Source: Gammaproteobacteria bacterium
GTDB lineage: Bacteria > Pseudomonadota > Gammaproteobacteria > Pseudomonadales > Azotimanducaceae
Direction: 5' to 3'
NCBI GenBank assembly: GCA_002719135.1
Contig: PBGU01000052.1
Location: 7,294-44,988 of the forward strand
DNA: 37,695 bases
In this document: positions 8,870-18,842 of the stretch, piece by piece
How positions within the stretch are numbered: position 1 is the stretch's first letter
How the letters are laid out: each line of letters begins with the position of its first letter
Notes under the pieces: model-generated
What the model was told of the DNA's origin: nothing
Seen by the model: only the letters and a program-made list of their open reading frames with translations
Databases searched by the model: none
Position numbers and translations under genes: made by a program

Positions 8870-10744
8870 CTATTTCGCGCTGTTCAATGATTTGAGTCCT
8901 TCCGCCACACGCCGCGCCTTGTTTTCGTCCCACCACCACGCATCCAAGATCGGCACGCGTGATAACGGTGAAGTTTCAACTTCTCCGAACTTGTCCCAGT
9001 GCACTAATCGGTATCCCGGTTGCGCCATTCCCGGGATGAAGTAGAAGCTCCAGAGCAGTACCCGGTCAAGCGCGCGTGTGGATGCATATAAATCGTCAGC
9101 AGTGCGAGATTGAATCACCTTTTCGATTAATGCATCGACGATGGGGTCTTTAATCCCTGCCCAGTTGAGACTGTAGTCCTGCCCGGCTGCAAGGCTCCCG
9201 AAGCGATTTCTTAGATCAAGTCCCGGGGTATTGCTGGGTATGTAGAGGTAGGCGCCTCCGTCGAAAGTGCTCGTTCGCATCCGGTGTTGCCAATGTGAGT
9301 TCTCTGGGGCAATCGCCGTGGTCTCGATCCCGATTTGATTTAACTGAGAGATGTACGGCATTTCGGCGCGACGTAGCATTGGTGACACGAAAACGAAATC
9401 GATGGAGAAACGTTCGTTGGTATCCTTATGGCGGAGCTCAGCATTGCGAAGTTCCCAACCCGCCTCTGATAGGAGTTCGAGCGCTCGAACGATGTTGTCA
9501 CGGTTGGTACCAAAACCGTCCGACGGAGGCTGCTTAAAGGGCGTTGTAAATACCCTAGGCGACAGTTGGTCTCGAAACGGCTCCAACAGTTTGAGCTCGG
9601 CTGGGCCAGGCAAGCCGGTGTGCGCCATGGGCGAATTGTGGAAAAACGATGTTCCGTGATCGTAAAAACCAAACAATATGACTCGATTGATCCAACTGAA
9701 ATCGTATAGCAGCCACAAAGCTTCACGAACCCGAATATCTTGAAAGCGGGGACGGTCAAGGTTCCAAAAAATGGGCCACCAGAGCCCCCAAACGCGAGTG
9801 ATGTAACGCAAGTCAGCTTTAAATAGGCCTGCTTTCACTGCCGGAAAGTTGTATTCAGTCGTCCATGCCTTGGAGACGGTTTCTTCGCGCGCGTCGATCA
9901 CGTCCGCCTTGTGGGCTTCAAGCATGACGTTTTCATCGCGAAAATAGTCAAATTTCACGTTGTTCCAGTTGTAGCGTCCACGGTTCACTGGTATGTCTCG
10001 ACCCCAGTAGTTCTCGACGCGTTCGTATTCGAGCGATCGGCCGAAATCGACGCGTTTCAGCCTATACGGGCCGCTCCCTAAAGGTGCCTCGACGGTGGTC
10101 TTGGATATATCTCGCGACTGCCAATAATGCTTGGGCAAGATCGATAACCCCCCGTAGGCGAACGGCATGATCGGATTGATTTGTGCGTTTGCTCGGGTAA
10201 CAAAACAGAGTTCTCGTTCTCCGAAAGCATAGACGCGGACGAGATCCTGTAACGCTGTTCTGAGGGACACCGAACCGTGTTCCTTAAAGACGTTAAAGCT
10301 GAACAGAACGTCCTCTACTGTGAGGGGTTCTCCATCGTGCCAATACGCGCCGGCGCGAAGTTTGAACGCAACCCAACGGTACTGAGGATCGACGGCGATA
10401 CCCTCCGCGAGACGGCCGTATTGACTCGCTGGTTCGTCAATCGCGGGTTCGAGCAGCCGATCGTAGACGAGTGTCCTGGAACCAACAAAGTCGAATCCAG
10501 CAGCGATGCGTCCCTTTTCAAGGATGCCGTTGAAATTGTCGAAGGTCCCCATGTCGGGTAGACGTAGGAGGCCGCTTTTTGGTGCGAGGGGGTTGCTATA
10601 GGTGAAGTGTGGGAAGTCGGCTGGATACTTCAGCGGGAGCACGTAAGAGATGCCATGAGAATAGTCAGGCGTTGAGCATGGACGATCGTTCGCCGTGGCG
10701 AAGACCGCGACGAGTGCGATCATGGCGTATGAGAATTGCTTCAT
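8870..10744 (-). CDS. yejA: Extracellular solute-binding protein family 5, YejA-like
   Basis: 624 aa with N-terminal signal-like segment; KYPADFPHFTYSNPLAPKSGLLRLPDMGTFDNFNGIL; DENVMLEAHKADVIDAREE; upstream of yejB and yejE on the same strand. Confidence 0.9.
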   Translation of the reverse strand: MKQFSYAMIALVAVFATANDRPCSTPDYSHGISYVLPLKYPADFPHFTYSNPLAPKSGLLRLPDMGTFDNFNGILEKGRIAAGFDFVGSRTLVYDRLLEPAIDEPASQYGRLAEGIAVDPQYRWVAFKLRAGAYWHDGEPLTVEDVLFSFNVFKEHGSVSLRTALQDLVRVYAFGERELCFVTRANAQINPIMPFAYGGLSILPKHYWQSRDISKTTVEAPLGSGPYRLKRVDFGRSLEYERVENYWGRDIPVNRGRYNWNNVKFDYFRDENVMLEAHKADVIDAREETVSKAWTTEYNFPAVKAGLFKADLRYITRVWGLWWPIFWNLDRPRFQDIRVREALWLLYDFSWINRVILFGFYDHGTSFFHNSPMAHTGLPGPAELKLLEPFRDQLSPRVFTTPFKQPPSDGFGTNRDNIVRALELLSEAGWELRNAELRHKDTNERFSIDFVFVSPMLRRAEMPYISQLNQIGIETTAIAPENSHWQHRMRTSTFDGGAYLYIPSNTPGLDLRNRFGSLAAGQDYSLNWAGIKDPIVDALIEKVIQSRTADDLYASTRALDRVLLWSFYFIPGMAQPGYRLVHWDKFGEVETSPLSRVPILDAWWWDENKARRVAEGLKSLNSAK

Positions 10745-10950
10745 CTTGCCCCTAGCGACGTCACCTCTTTTCTTGAGTCCGACAATCTATCGGAGATACG
10801 AACAGATGGGTATTAGCGCTTTGTTATCGAGCCCGATCGGTGACCGACAGCCGCCTTCAATGCAAGCGCTCGGTCACTCGATTGCAACAGTTGCAGCATG
10901 CGCCAATGAAGCTGCTAATCTAGCCCGTTAAGTGGTGCGGAGTGGAATTC

Positions 10951-11733
10951 ATGGGAGTGAAAACAGAACTATTCGATTTAAGCGGGCGTGTCGCGCTTCT
11001 GACAGGGGCTTCAAAGGGCATGGGACTTTCGATGGCCGAAGGACTTGCTGAACACGGCGCAAGGGTCGTTGTGTCCAGTCGTAAGCTAGATCAGTGTGAA
11101 ACCGCCTGCGATCAGATCAACGCCAAGTGCGGGGATGGCTCTGCCACTCCCATCGTCTGCAATATCGGATACAAAGAACAACTTGAAAGATTGGTGAGTG
11201 AGACTCGCGCACAACTGGGTGCGATTGATATTTTGATATGCAACGCGGGGGTCAATCCTTTCTACGGGCCGATGTCGGAAATTCCGGACGAAGCCTATGA
11301 CAAGATTATGAATGCCAACGTGCGATCGAACCATTGGTTATGCCAAATGGTAGCACCGGATATGGTGGCATCGGGTCGTGGATCCATGATGATTACATCC
11401 AGCACGGGAGCTTTTGCTGGTTCAGAGGCCCTGGGGACGTACGCAATTTCTAAGCTTGCTGATATCGCGTTGGTCCGGAATTTAGCGTTGGAATATGGTC
11501 CGAAGGGCGTTCGGGTAAACGCGATTTGTCCTGGCCTGATTCGGACAGATTTTGCCAAGGCGCTGTGGGACAACCCCGAAGCAAAACGTAACGCGGAAAC
11601 GACAACGCCGATGCGGAGACTTGGTGAGTCGGACGACTTCAAAGGGATCGCGGTTTTTCTTGCATCGGATGCGAGCGAGTACATGACGGGTCAAGCAGTC
11701 GCTGTTTGTGGCGGTACGCACATGTGGCGATAG
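10951..11733 (+). CDS. SDR family oxidoreductase
   Basis: GxxxGxG in TGASKGMGLSMAEGLAEHGARVVVSSRK, NAG motif (CNAGVNPFYG), Tyr/Lys pair in GTYAISKLAD; GTG at 10942 is an alternative start. Confidence 0.92.
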   Translation: MGVKTELFDLSGRVALLTGASKGMGLSMAEGLAEHGARVVVSSRKLDQCETACDQINAKCGDGSATPIVCNIGYKEQLERLVSETRAQLGAIDILICNAGVNPFYGPMSEIPDEAYDKIMNANVRSNHWLCQMVAPDMVASGRGSMMITSSTGAFAGSEALGTYAISKLADIALVRNLALEYGPKGVRVNAICPGLIRTDFAKALWDNPEAKRNAETTTPMRRLGESDDFKGIAVFLASDASEYMTGQAVAVCGGTHMWR

Positions 11734-11780
11734 CGTTGAAGTACATGTCCGTACGATGATTATTCCGCGATCGCCCATCG

Positions 11781-14135
11781 TTGGGATTGTCGGACTACGC
11801 CGATATCGTGCGTGCTGAAGGATTTATCCTCCAAGCAAGTTACCGGGTGGAAAATCGGATTCCGGTGGTTCATCTCTACGGAAAACTCGCGAACGGTGAG
11901 TCGTTTCTCATCCGCGATCAGCGAGAGCGACCGCATTTTTACGTAGATCGGAAAGACGAGAAAAAAACACGGGCTGCTGGTGCAACCAGTTTCCACAAGT
12001 CCACCTCGCGATCGTTTAGCGGTGAACCCCTTGCGCGCGTTGACGTGGCACTACCAACGGATGTGCCGACACTCCGGGATCGACTGCATGACGTTGGCGT
12101 TGCGACCTACGAATCCGACGTGCGGTTTGCGACTCGATATTTGATCGATCGAAACGTGCGTGGTGGTTGCGTCATTCAGGGTGAGGCGCAGCATTCCAAG
12201 GAGGCGGGAATTGATTGGGTATTCAACGACCCCGTCGTCGAGCCAGGCCCAGTCGAGTTCTCGCCGAAACTTCTATCGTTTGATATTGAAACGGATCCCG
12301 AGGCTTCTCGGCTTTTGGCGATTTCTCTTTTTGGAGATTCCCTTGACGAAGTCTATATCGTTGCTCGCGACGGAGTCACGAGCATGCCAGAAAACGCCAT
12401 CGGCTTTCCGTCAGAGGCGGCTGTTCTCGACGCTTTTATCGAGAAGGTTCGAAGCTTTGATCCCGATGTTTTGACGGGGTGGAACGTTATCGGTTTTGAC
12501 TTGCGGGTCCTGGATGGGGTCGCGAGGCGGCATGGCCGTTCCTTTGAGATGGGCCGAGGCGGCGGTGCACTGCGATTGCGGCTCGCGGAGGGACGCTTTG
12601 GCAACGACCAGGCGACGATACCGGGCCGTGTGGTGCTTGACGGCATCGACTTGTTGCGTGGCGCGTACATCCGCATGGATGATTATTCCTTAGACGCCGT
12701 TGCACGTTCTGTACTTGGTGAAGGCAAGCTGGTCAAAGGCGACGTCGGTAATCGTGCCGAAGAAATTCTCGATCGCTATCACCACGATCTGGCCGGCTTC
12801 GCAGCGTACGCGAGGGCCGATGCGCGGTTGGCGTACCAGATTCTTGAAAAACTGGGTCTGATTAATCTCAGCGTGGCGCGCAGCAAGCTAACAGGCATGT
12901 CTCTAGACCGGGTCGCTGCAAGCATCGCGTCATTCGACTTTGTTTACCTTGCTGCGTTATCCGAAAAACACGTCCGCGCGCCCGCTGTTCATTCGCCGAA
13001 CGCTCGGAGATCATCGGCGCAAGGCGGGGGCCACGTCTTGGAGCCCGTCACCGGCATGCACGAAAACGTTTGGGTTCTTGATTATAAGAGTTTGTATCCC
13101 AGCCTGATGCGTACCTTCAATATCGATCCGCTGACTTACGTCGCGCCGGGAGCGGAAAATAACGATGACATCTGCACGCCGAGCGGTGTGGCTTTCCATC
13201 GCGGTGAAGCCATCCTTCCAAACATCCTCGATGATCTCTTTCGGGCGCGTGAACAGGCTAAAACGGACAAAGACGAGGTGGCCTCGCAAGCCATCAAAAT
13301 CCTCATGAATTCATTTTATGGGGTACTTGGTACGCCTGGGTGCCGATTTCATAATCCCGATATTGCGAACAGCATTACGGGGCTCGGCCGCCACTTCCTT
13401 CTCTGGTCAAAGGCGTGGTTCGAGAAGGCAGGTTTCGACGTGGTCTACGGAGACACGGACAGTGTCTTCGTCCGCTCGGGCATCGACGATTCGCGAGAGG
13501 CCAAAGACGAAGTCTACAACCTGACGGCCTCGATCAACGCCGACTTAGCGCGTTATGTTAAGGATACCTGGCGGGTAGAAAGTCGGCTCGAGTTGGAGTT
13601 CGAGAAACTGTACCGACGGCTATTTTTACCCCTGATTCGTCATGGGTCGGCAGGAGCGCGTAAGCGCTACGCCGGGGTCGTTGAGGGGGAAGACGGTGTG
13701 GAGTTTGTGGGCATGGAGGTCGTGCGTCGCGATTGGACTGAGTTAGCCAAGAACGTACAGCGTGAACTATATCTACGATTATTTGATGATGGCCCCGTTC
13801 TCGGTTTCTTACGTGGTTATGTGAGAGATCTTCGCTTGGGAAAACTGGACAATCTCTTGGTATATCGCAAGGGCTTGCGGAAAGCTTTGCACGAATATAC
13901 CGCGATCACCCCGCCGCATGTTGTTGCGGCCCGCAAAGCAAAAACTCTGAGCCGTGTTGTTTCCTACGTCGTCACGACGGCGGGACCGGAACCGTTGGAC
14001 AACGTTCAACACGAGTTGGACCGAGAACACTATGTCCAACGCCAAGTTCGACCTGTAGCTGAACCAGTTCTAGGCGTCATGGGTCTGGACTTCGACCGAG
14101 CGATCGGCGATGACAGACAGTTGGGATTGTTCTAA
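11781..14135 (+). CDS. polB: DNA polymerase II (family B)
   Basis: 784 aa, TTG start; exonuclease motifs SFDIETD, TGWNVIGFDL, YARADARLAY; polymerase motifs DYKSLYPSLM, KILMNSFYG, YGDTDSVFV; all catalytic residues intact. Confidence 0.94.
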   Translation: MGLSDYADIVRAEGFILQASYRVENRIPVVHLYGKLANGESFLIRDQRERPHFYVDRKDEKKTRAAGATSFHKSTSRSFSGEPLARVDVALPTDVPTLRDRLHDVGVATYESDVRFATRYLIDRNVRGGCVIQGEAQHSKEAGIDWVFNDPVVEPGPVEFSPKLLSFDIETDPEASRLLAISLFGDSLDEVYIVARDGVTSMPENAIGFPSEAAVLDAFIEKVRSFDPDVLTGWNVIGFDLRVLDGVARRHGRSFEMGRGGGALRLRLAEGRFGNDQATIPGRVVLDGIDLLRGAYIRMDDYSLDAVARSVLGEGKLVKGDVGNRAEEILDRYHHDLAGFAAYARADARLAYQILEKLGLINLSVARSKLTGMSLDRVAASIASFDFVYLAALSEKHVRAPAVHSPNARRSSAQGGGHVLEPVTGMHENVWVLDYKSLYPSLMRTFNIDPLTYVAPGAENNDDICTPSGVAFHRGEAILPNILDDLFRAREQAKTDKDEVASQAIKILMNSFYGVLGTPGCRFHNPDIANSITGLGRHFLLWSKAWFEKAGFDVVYGDTDSVFVRSGIDDSREAKDEVYNLTASINADLARYVKDTWRVESRLELEFEKLYRRLFLPLIRHGSAGARKRYAGVVEGEDGVEFVGMEVVRRDWTELAKNVQRELYLRLFDDGPVLGFLRGYVRDLRLGKLDNLLVYRKGLRKALHEYTAITPPHVVAARKAKTLSRVVSYVVTTAGPEPLDNVQHELDREHYVQRQVRPVAEPVLGVMGLDFDRAIGDDRQLGLF

Positions 14136-14228
14136 CCGATCTCGAAGCCTGGACCGAGCGATACTCAAGCGCGGATCTTTTGTGGAGCCAAATTACGCTG
14201 TGATGCTATCGCTTCGTGCGCAACCTCG

Positions 14229-15638
14229 TTATTCCACATGGGCGATCAGTGGCCACGGCATTTCTGCTTCAAGCTGGGCGGCGAGTTGCAATAGTGTTGC
14301 TTCTTCACCGAAACGAGCCGCAAATTGGACTCCCACGGGCAAGCCTTCGGTGGTTCTGTGAAGGGGTAACGAGATGGCGGGTTGACCGGTCGCGTTGTAG
14401 AGATTCGTAAATCCCCAATAACTACCGAATCGCGCGCCGTAGACGTCGGGATCGTCGTTCGGGTCGAGCCATCCAATCCTGACCGGCGGACAAACCAGCG
14501 TTGGGCTAAGGACCACGTCCCAATTTTCCATGAAAGTGGCCATCTCTCGGCTCAATTGATGCATGCGCTGTATCGACTTGACGTAATTTGTTGCCGATAA
14601 CCGCTGCCCAATTTCAACGCTCCGCAGAGTATTGCGCTCCAGGTAGTCGAGTGTTGGTTCGACCCCGAGGCTCGTGCAGCGTGCGAGGACTGTGTGGGCG
14701 ACGTTGGCGAGTATCACGGAGCCCACGGCAACCCCCCATTCCTCGTGGTCTAAAGGTAACGCTTGTTCGTCGATCACGTGACCCATTTGAGCAAGCGCTG
14801 ATGCAACCTTTTGAACTGCGTCAAGGCACTCTGGATGGGCGTCGTGACCAGTGAACGCGCGACAATCGATGGCGACGCGCAGAGTACCGGGATGGTCATT
14901 CAAGCGAGTAAAAAAAGAACCCGAATCACTTGGACCACAGTACGGATCCCCCGGCATAGGACCCTGGACGGCATCGAGTAACGCAGCGCTGTCTCGAACG
15001 GTTCGCGACACGACGTTTCCGGTAGACATACCGCCCCAACCTTCACCAACGTCCGGACCCAGCGGCGTTCGGCCGCGACTTGGTTTTAAACCCACGAGGC
15101 CACAACAAGAGGCGGGGATACGGATGGATCCGCCTCCATCCGTTGCGTGAGCGACCGGCACGATACCGGCAGCGACCGAGGCTGCTGCGCCTCCGCTGGA
15201 ACCGCCAGGCGTGTGATCGGTACTCCAGGGATTTCGACACGCGCCTAAGGCGACGGACTCGGTGGTGGCGGCGAGGCCGACTTCGGGAGTGTTCGTTTTT
15301 CCTATGATATTCAGTCCGGCATTCTTAAAACGGATCACGACGTGGCCGTCGTGATCCGGTACGTAATCTTGAAAAAGCCGACTACCCATACTGGTCGGTA
15401 CGCCGGCGACGTGATTGAGGTCTTTGACCAAAAACGGCACGCCGTGGAGGGGTCCTTGGGGAGCCCGTTCGGCATACTCCCTCGCCGTATCATAGGTCGG
15501 GGTAACAATCGCGTTGATTTTCGGATTAATAGTTTCCGCTCGGTCGATCGCGGCGTCGACGAGCTCAGCTGGAGTCGCGTCGCCCGCTCGTACGAGCTCG
15601 GCAAGCGCCACGGCATCGTATTTTTCGTAGTCGTTCAT
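14229..15638 (-). CDS. Amidase (amidase-signature family, GatA-like)
   Basis: 469 aa; VPFLVKDLNHVAG (catalytic Lys), GGSSGGAAASVAAGIVPVAHATDGGGSIRIPASCCGLVGLKPSRGR. Confidence 0.93.
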   Translation of the reverse strand: MNDYEKYDAVALAELVRAGDATPAELVDAAIDRAETINPKINAIVTPTYDTAREYAERAPQGPLHGVPFLVKDLNHVAGVPTSMGSRLFQDYVPDHDGHVVIRFKNAGLNIIGKTNTPEVGLAATTESVALGACRNPWSTDHTPGGSSGGAAASVAAGIVPVAHATDGGGSIRIPASCCGLVGLKPSRGRTPLGPDVGEGWGGMSTGNVVSRTVRDSAALLDAVQGPMPGDPYCGPSDSGSFFTRLNDHPGTLRVAIDCRAFTGHDAHPECLDAVQKVASALAQMGHVIDEQALPLDHEEWGVAVGSVILANVAHTVLARCTSLGVEPTLDYLERNTLRSVEIGQRLSATNYVKSIQRMHQLSREMATFMENWDVVLSPTLVCPPVRIGWLDPNDDPDVYGARFGSYWGFTNLYNATGQPAISLPLHRTTEGLPVGVQFAARFGEEATLLQLAAQLEAEMPWPLIAHVE

Positions 15639-15838
15639 TGACTGAATACTCCTGTCCTGGTGTGGACTCTATATATTGCGTAAAGCGATTGGGCGTCGCC
15701 TCGCATGCAGTCGGGTATAGGACCATGAATGCAAGATCAGTGCGATACAAGCAGGGGATGTAGGGATAGACTCGGGGCGAGGTCTGGGACCAACGAACCA
15801 CCAGACGACACGGGCTTGGGCACAAGAAGGGGCGGCAT

Positions 15839-16531
15839 ATGGGCCAGCGTTCAGCGCTAGATGCGTATCGTCACTTTTTTGAAGCATTTAACAGTCGCGA
15901 TGTCACGTTGTTCTCGGGCGCCCTTAATTACCCTCACGTTCGTGTCTCATGGCGCCGAGACCCTGTCATTCTCTTGAACGCGACGGAACACACACGTAAT
16001 CACTCATGGGACTCCATCATTAAAACTGGGTGGGACCATACTGAAGCGTTGCCGCCAGAAGTTTTCTTTGATTCGAGCAAACAAGCACACATCTCTGGGG
16101 GATGGACGCGGTTCGACCGGGACGGTCGGGTCATCCTCGTCAATCGTGTTGTTTACATCGTCACGCGAGTCGCCGCGGGTTGGGGTATTCAATGCAGGTT
16201 TGGTATGGATGTCGGGGCGGATCCAGCAACATCACCGCAAAGCGACGCCGTAGACGTTGTGCGAGAGTACGTCAATGCATTAGCCCATGAAGATGAACGA
16301 AGCGCATTGTTGTACTGCTCGGACTCCTGTTACATCGTCGGTGTTGGCTCAGTGAATCGGGTCGAGGCGGCAGCTCGTCCAAGTAGATTCAGCGTCGAAA
16401 ATGCCGGTATCGATATCGTTCAAAGTGGCGATCACGCAGTTTCGATTGCGGTCAAAAGTGGTGACCGAATGGGACTTTTTTACGTAACCCAACAGGGTGG
16501 ATGGAAAATCAGGGCAATGACGTGGGCGTAG
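15839..16531 (+). CDS. Hypothetical protein with SnoaL/NTF2-like fold features
   Basis: 230 aa; ALDAYRHFFEAFNSRDVTLFSGALNYPHVRV and second half AVDVVREYVNALAHEDERSALLYCSDSCYIVG: apparent duplicated NTF2-like halves. Confidence 0.6.
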   Translation: MGQRSALDAYRHFFEAFNSRDVTLFSGALNYPHVRVSWRRDPVILLNATEHTRNHSWDSIIKTGWDHTEALPPEVFFDSSKQAHISGGWTRFDRDGRVILVNRVVYIVTRVAAGWGIQCRFGMDVGADPATSPQSDAVDVVREYVNALAHEDERSALLYCSDSCYIVGVGSVNRVEAAARPSRFSVENAGIDIVQSGDHAVSIAVKSGDRMGLFYVTQQGGWKIRAMTWA

Positions 16532-17538
16532 AAACAAGGACGTTGGGGACATCGGGAGTTGCAGTTACGGCACTTGGTTTTGGTGGAGCAACGTTGGGGG
16601 GTGTGGGCGATCGCGTATCGGAGACTGAAGCGCATGATGTCGTTCGTTCAGCGTTCGCGGGCGGCATTCGGTATTTTGATACCGCGCCTTTGTATGGTCA
16701 CGGTCTATCCGAAAAACGCTTGGGTCGGGCACTGTCTTCGTTGCCGAGAGACGATTTCGTGTTGTCGAGTAAGGTCGGCCGATTGCTGGTTTCTCAGGAC
16801 GAAGGAGAACGTTACGAGGGTATGCGTGACACGGAGCCGTTTGCCATTCGTTACGATTATTCCTACGACGCGGTTAGGCGATCGGTCGAAACTAGCCTTG
16901 AGCGACTTGGTTTGGATCGCATCGATGTGCTTCTCTGTCACGACATCGATGTGTGGACGCATGGGGATGAACAACCGGGTATCTTCGACGTTGCCATCAA
17001 CGGGGCACTGCCCGCGCTACAGGACTTACGTGAGCAGGGTGTGGTCCGAGCGATTGGGCTCGGCGTGAATGAATGGGAAGTATGCGTCCGCGTATTGGAC
17101 ACGATCGACGTAGACTGCTTTTTATTGGCGGGTCGGTTTACGCTGCTTGAGCAGACACCGCTCGACGAAATGCTACCCCGATGCATCGCCGATGACGTGT
17201 CCGTGATCATTGGTGGACCGTACAACTCGGGTCTGTTAGCGAATACGGAGCGACGTAGGGCGACCTATGACTACAAGCCCGCTCCTGACCATCTCTGGGA
17301 GAAAGCCCAGAGGATTCGGGAGGTTTGTGTGAGCCACGGCGTTGATATGCGAGCCGCGGCTTTGCAGTACCCGCTGCGCCATCCCGCGGTTGCTGCAGTG
17401 ATTCCCGGAATGTGGTCGAAGGAGGAAGTGCAGACCAACTTGGGATTGATGGGGGTCGACATCCCCCCCGCGCTTTGGAACGAGCTCGACGGTGCTGGAC
17501 TTGTTCGCGGTTGGATCGATGGCGAAGAATCAATATAA
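16501..17538 (+). CDS. Aldo/keto reductase
   Basis: 345 aa; TLGTSGVAVTALGFGGATLGG, GGIRYFDTAPLYGHGLSEKRLGRAL (catalytic Asp/Tyr), SSKVGRLL. Overlaps the 3' end of the previous gene by 31 nt if the ATG at 16501 is used; in-frame GTG at 16522 is an alternative. Confidence 0.9.
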   Translation: MENQGNDVGVETRTLGTSGVAVTALGFGGATLGGVGDRVSETEAHDVVRSAFAGGIRYFDTAPLYGHGLSEKRLGRALSSLPRDDFVLSSKVGRLLVSQDEGERYEGMRDTEPFAIRYDYSYDAVRRSVETSLERLGLDRIDVLLCHDIDVWTHGDEQPGIFDVAINGALPALQDLREQGVVRAIGLGVNEWEVCVRVLDTIDVDCFLLAGRFTLLEQTPLDEMLPRCIADDVSVIIGGPYNSGLLANTERRRATYDYKPAPDHLWEKAQRIREVCVSHGVDMRAAALQYPLRHPAVAAVIPGMWSKEEVQTNLGLMGVDIPPALWNELDGAGLVRGWIDGEESI

Positions 17539-17604
17539 CGTTTTTAGTTGTGCATCTAGCACCATGAGCCGTGCACGCAATCGTAGTCTTGGCGAACGCG
17601 TAGA

Positions 17605-18246
17605 TTGAGTGCTATGCACACTCGTGTCTGGGATCTTCCATTGCGTATCTGGCATTGGCTTTTTGCAATGGGCGTTGGTACGTGTCTGGTTACTGGTCTT
17701 TCCGGCGATATCGGATGGATGCAATGGCACCAACGCTCAGGGCTCATGATTATTGGATTGGTGGTATTTCGCGTCGGTTGGGGAATTTGGGGAGGACGCT
17801 ATGCGCGCTTTCGGCACTATCGGGTTTCGACTACCGCGATACGAGACCATTTTCTTCGACGGCTTGATCCACAGGTCCACACACCACCGGGTGTTGCGTT
17901 AGCTGTCGTGTTGTTTTCCCTGGTGATTCTGCAAGCGAGCGCCGGTTTGTTTGCAACAGACGATATATTTAATGAGGGTCCGTTGAGGCGCTACGTTACC
18001 GACGCATTTGCAGGAACCGCAACGTGGCTACATCACCGGGTTCACTGGATTATCTCCGGGTTTATCGTTACCCACCTAAGCGCCCAACTGGTCTACGGGT
18101 TATGGTTTAGAGATTCGCTGTGGCTATCCATGGTCACAGGCTATAAATCCGTCGATGCGCTGCCTATCCACGACGACTTTCGCCGGGCCGCGCTAACCGC
18201 GATTGTCTCGATTCTAGTTGTTTCGGTGCTGGTCGCCGCGGGTTAG
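17605..18246 (+). CDS. Cytochrome b561 domain-containing protein (cytochrome b/b6-like)
   Basis: 213 aa; VWDLPLRIWHWLFAMGVGTCLVTG, MQWHQRSGLMIIGLVVFRVGWGIWG, WLHHRVHWIISGFIVTHLSAQLVYG: conserved heme-ligand histidines; ATG at 17614 is an alternative start. Confidence 0.88.
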   Translation: MSAMHTRVWDLPLRIWHWLFAMGVGTCLVTGLSGDIGWMQWHQRSGLMIIGLVVFRVGWGIWGGRYARFRHYRVSTTAIRDHFLRRLDPQVHTPPGVALAVVLFSLVILQASAGLFATDDIFNEGPLRRYVTDAFAGTATWLHHRVHWIISGFIVTHLSAQLVYGLWFRDSLWLSMVTGYKSVDALPIHDDFRRAALTAIVSILVVSVLVAAG

Positions 18247-18684
18247 CTACTCTTCGCGGTAGTTGTCGTGACAACCCTTGCAAGCTTGTCCCAACCCGCC
18301 AATCGCGCTACCGATCGACTCAGGATCGCCGCTTTCCGCGGCATCTTTGAAAGCCTCGGCGGCGGAATGAAAAGCGTCCAGCCGTTTAGCAAAATCTTCA
18401 GGCTGTTCCCAGATAGCCGGTAACGCCTCCCTACCCTGTGAACCCTCCGGAAAGAGGTCCGGTGCGACGCGTGCCATGTCAGCAATGGCGTTTGCATGAA
18501 TAGATAGGTGCCCACTGTGCGGTACTTCCTGGCGCAGAATCTTGACGATGGCTTGCATGTGTCCACCAATTGCTTCCATTGAGTAGTGCCGATAATCGAC
18601 ATCGGCTTCCGATCCTAGAGCGCTTGTACCCGTCAATATGGCCAGCCCCAGTAACGTTGCGCCCTTTGAACTAAATCGACTCAT
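18247..18684 (-). CDS. Cytochrome c' family protein (class II c-type cytochrome)
   Basis: Signal peptide MSRFSSKGATLLGLAILTGTSALGSEA; YRHYSMEAIGGHMQAIVKILR; C-terminal heme site CKGCHDNYREE. The ORF track start at 18882 is probably over-extended. Confidence 0.88.
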   Translation of the reverse strand: MSRFSSKGATLLGLAILTGTSALGSEADVDYRHYSMEAIGGHMQAIVKILRQEVPHSGHLSIHANAIADMARVAPDLFPEGSQGREALPAIWEQPEDFAKRLDAFHSAAEAFKDAAESGDPESIGSAIGGLGQACKGCHDNYREE

Positions 18685-18842
18685 GCCTGCTTCACCCCGC
18701 ACTTTGCGTGTCGTGATTGTATAGCGTAGATCGGGGATCGGGTAATTCGGTTTACGCTCTTGTGGTGCGTTATCTGGTTTCGTGGATGATCTAAGAAGCG
18801 CGTTTCCGGGGCCTAATTCGCACGTCGTGGTACCTTGGGACG

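Noticed and set aside
10837-10847. TCGGTGACCGA palindrome between yejA and the SDR gene
   Set aside because: Could be an operator, but it is a single short palindrome with no regulator nearby; insufficient support.
12353-12705. Minus-strand ORFs inside polB (107 and 72 aa)
   Set aside because: Low-complexity Arg/Ser/Pro-rich shadows of a well-supported gene; no family features. The same applies to most other antisense ORFs under 200 aa in the track.
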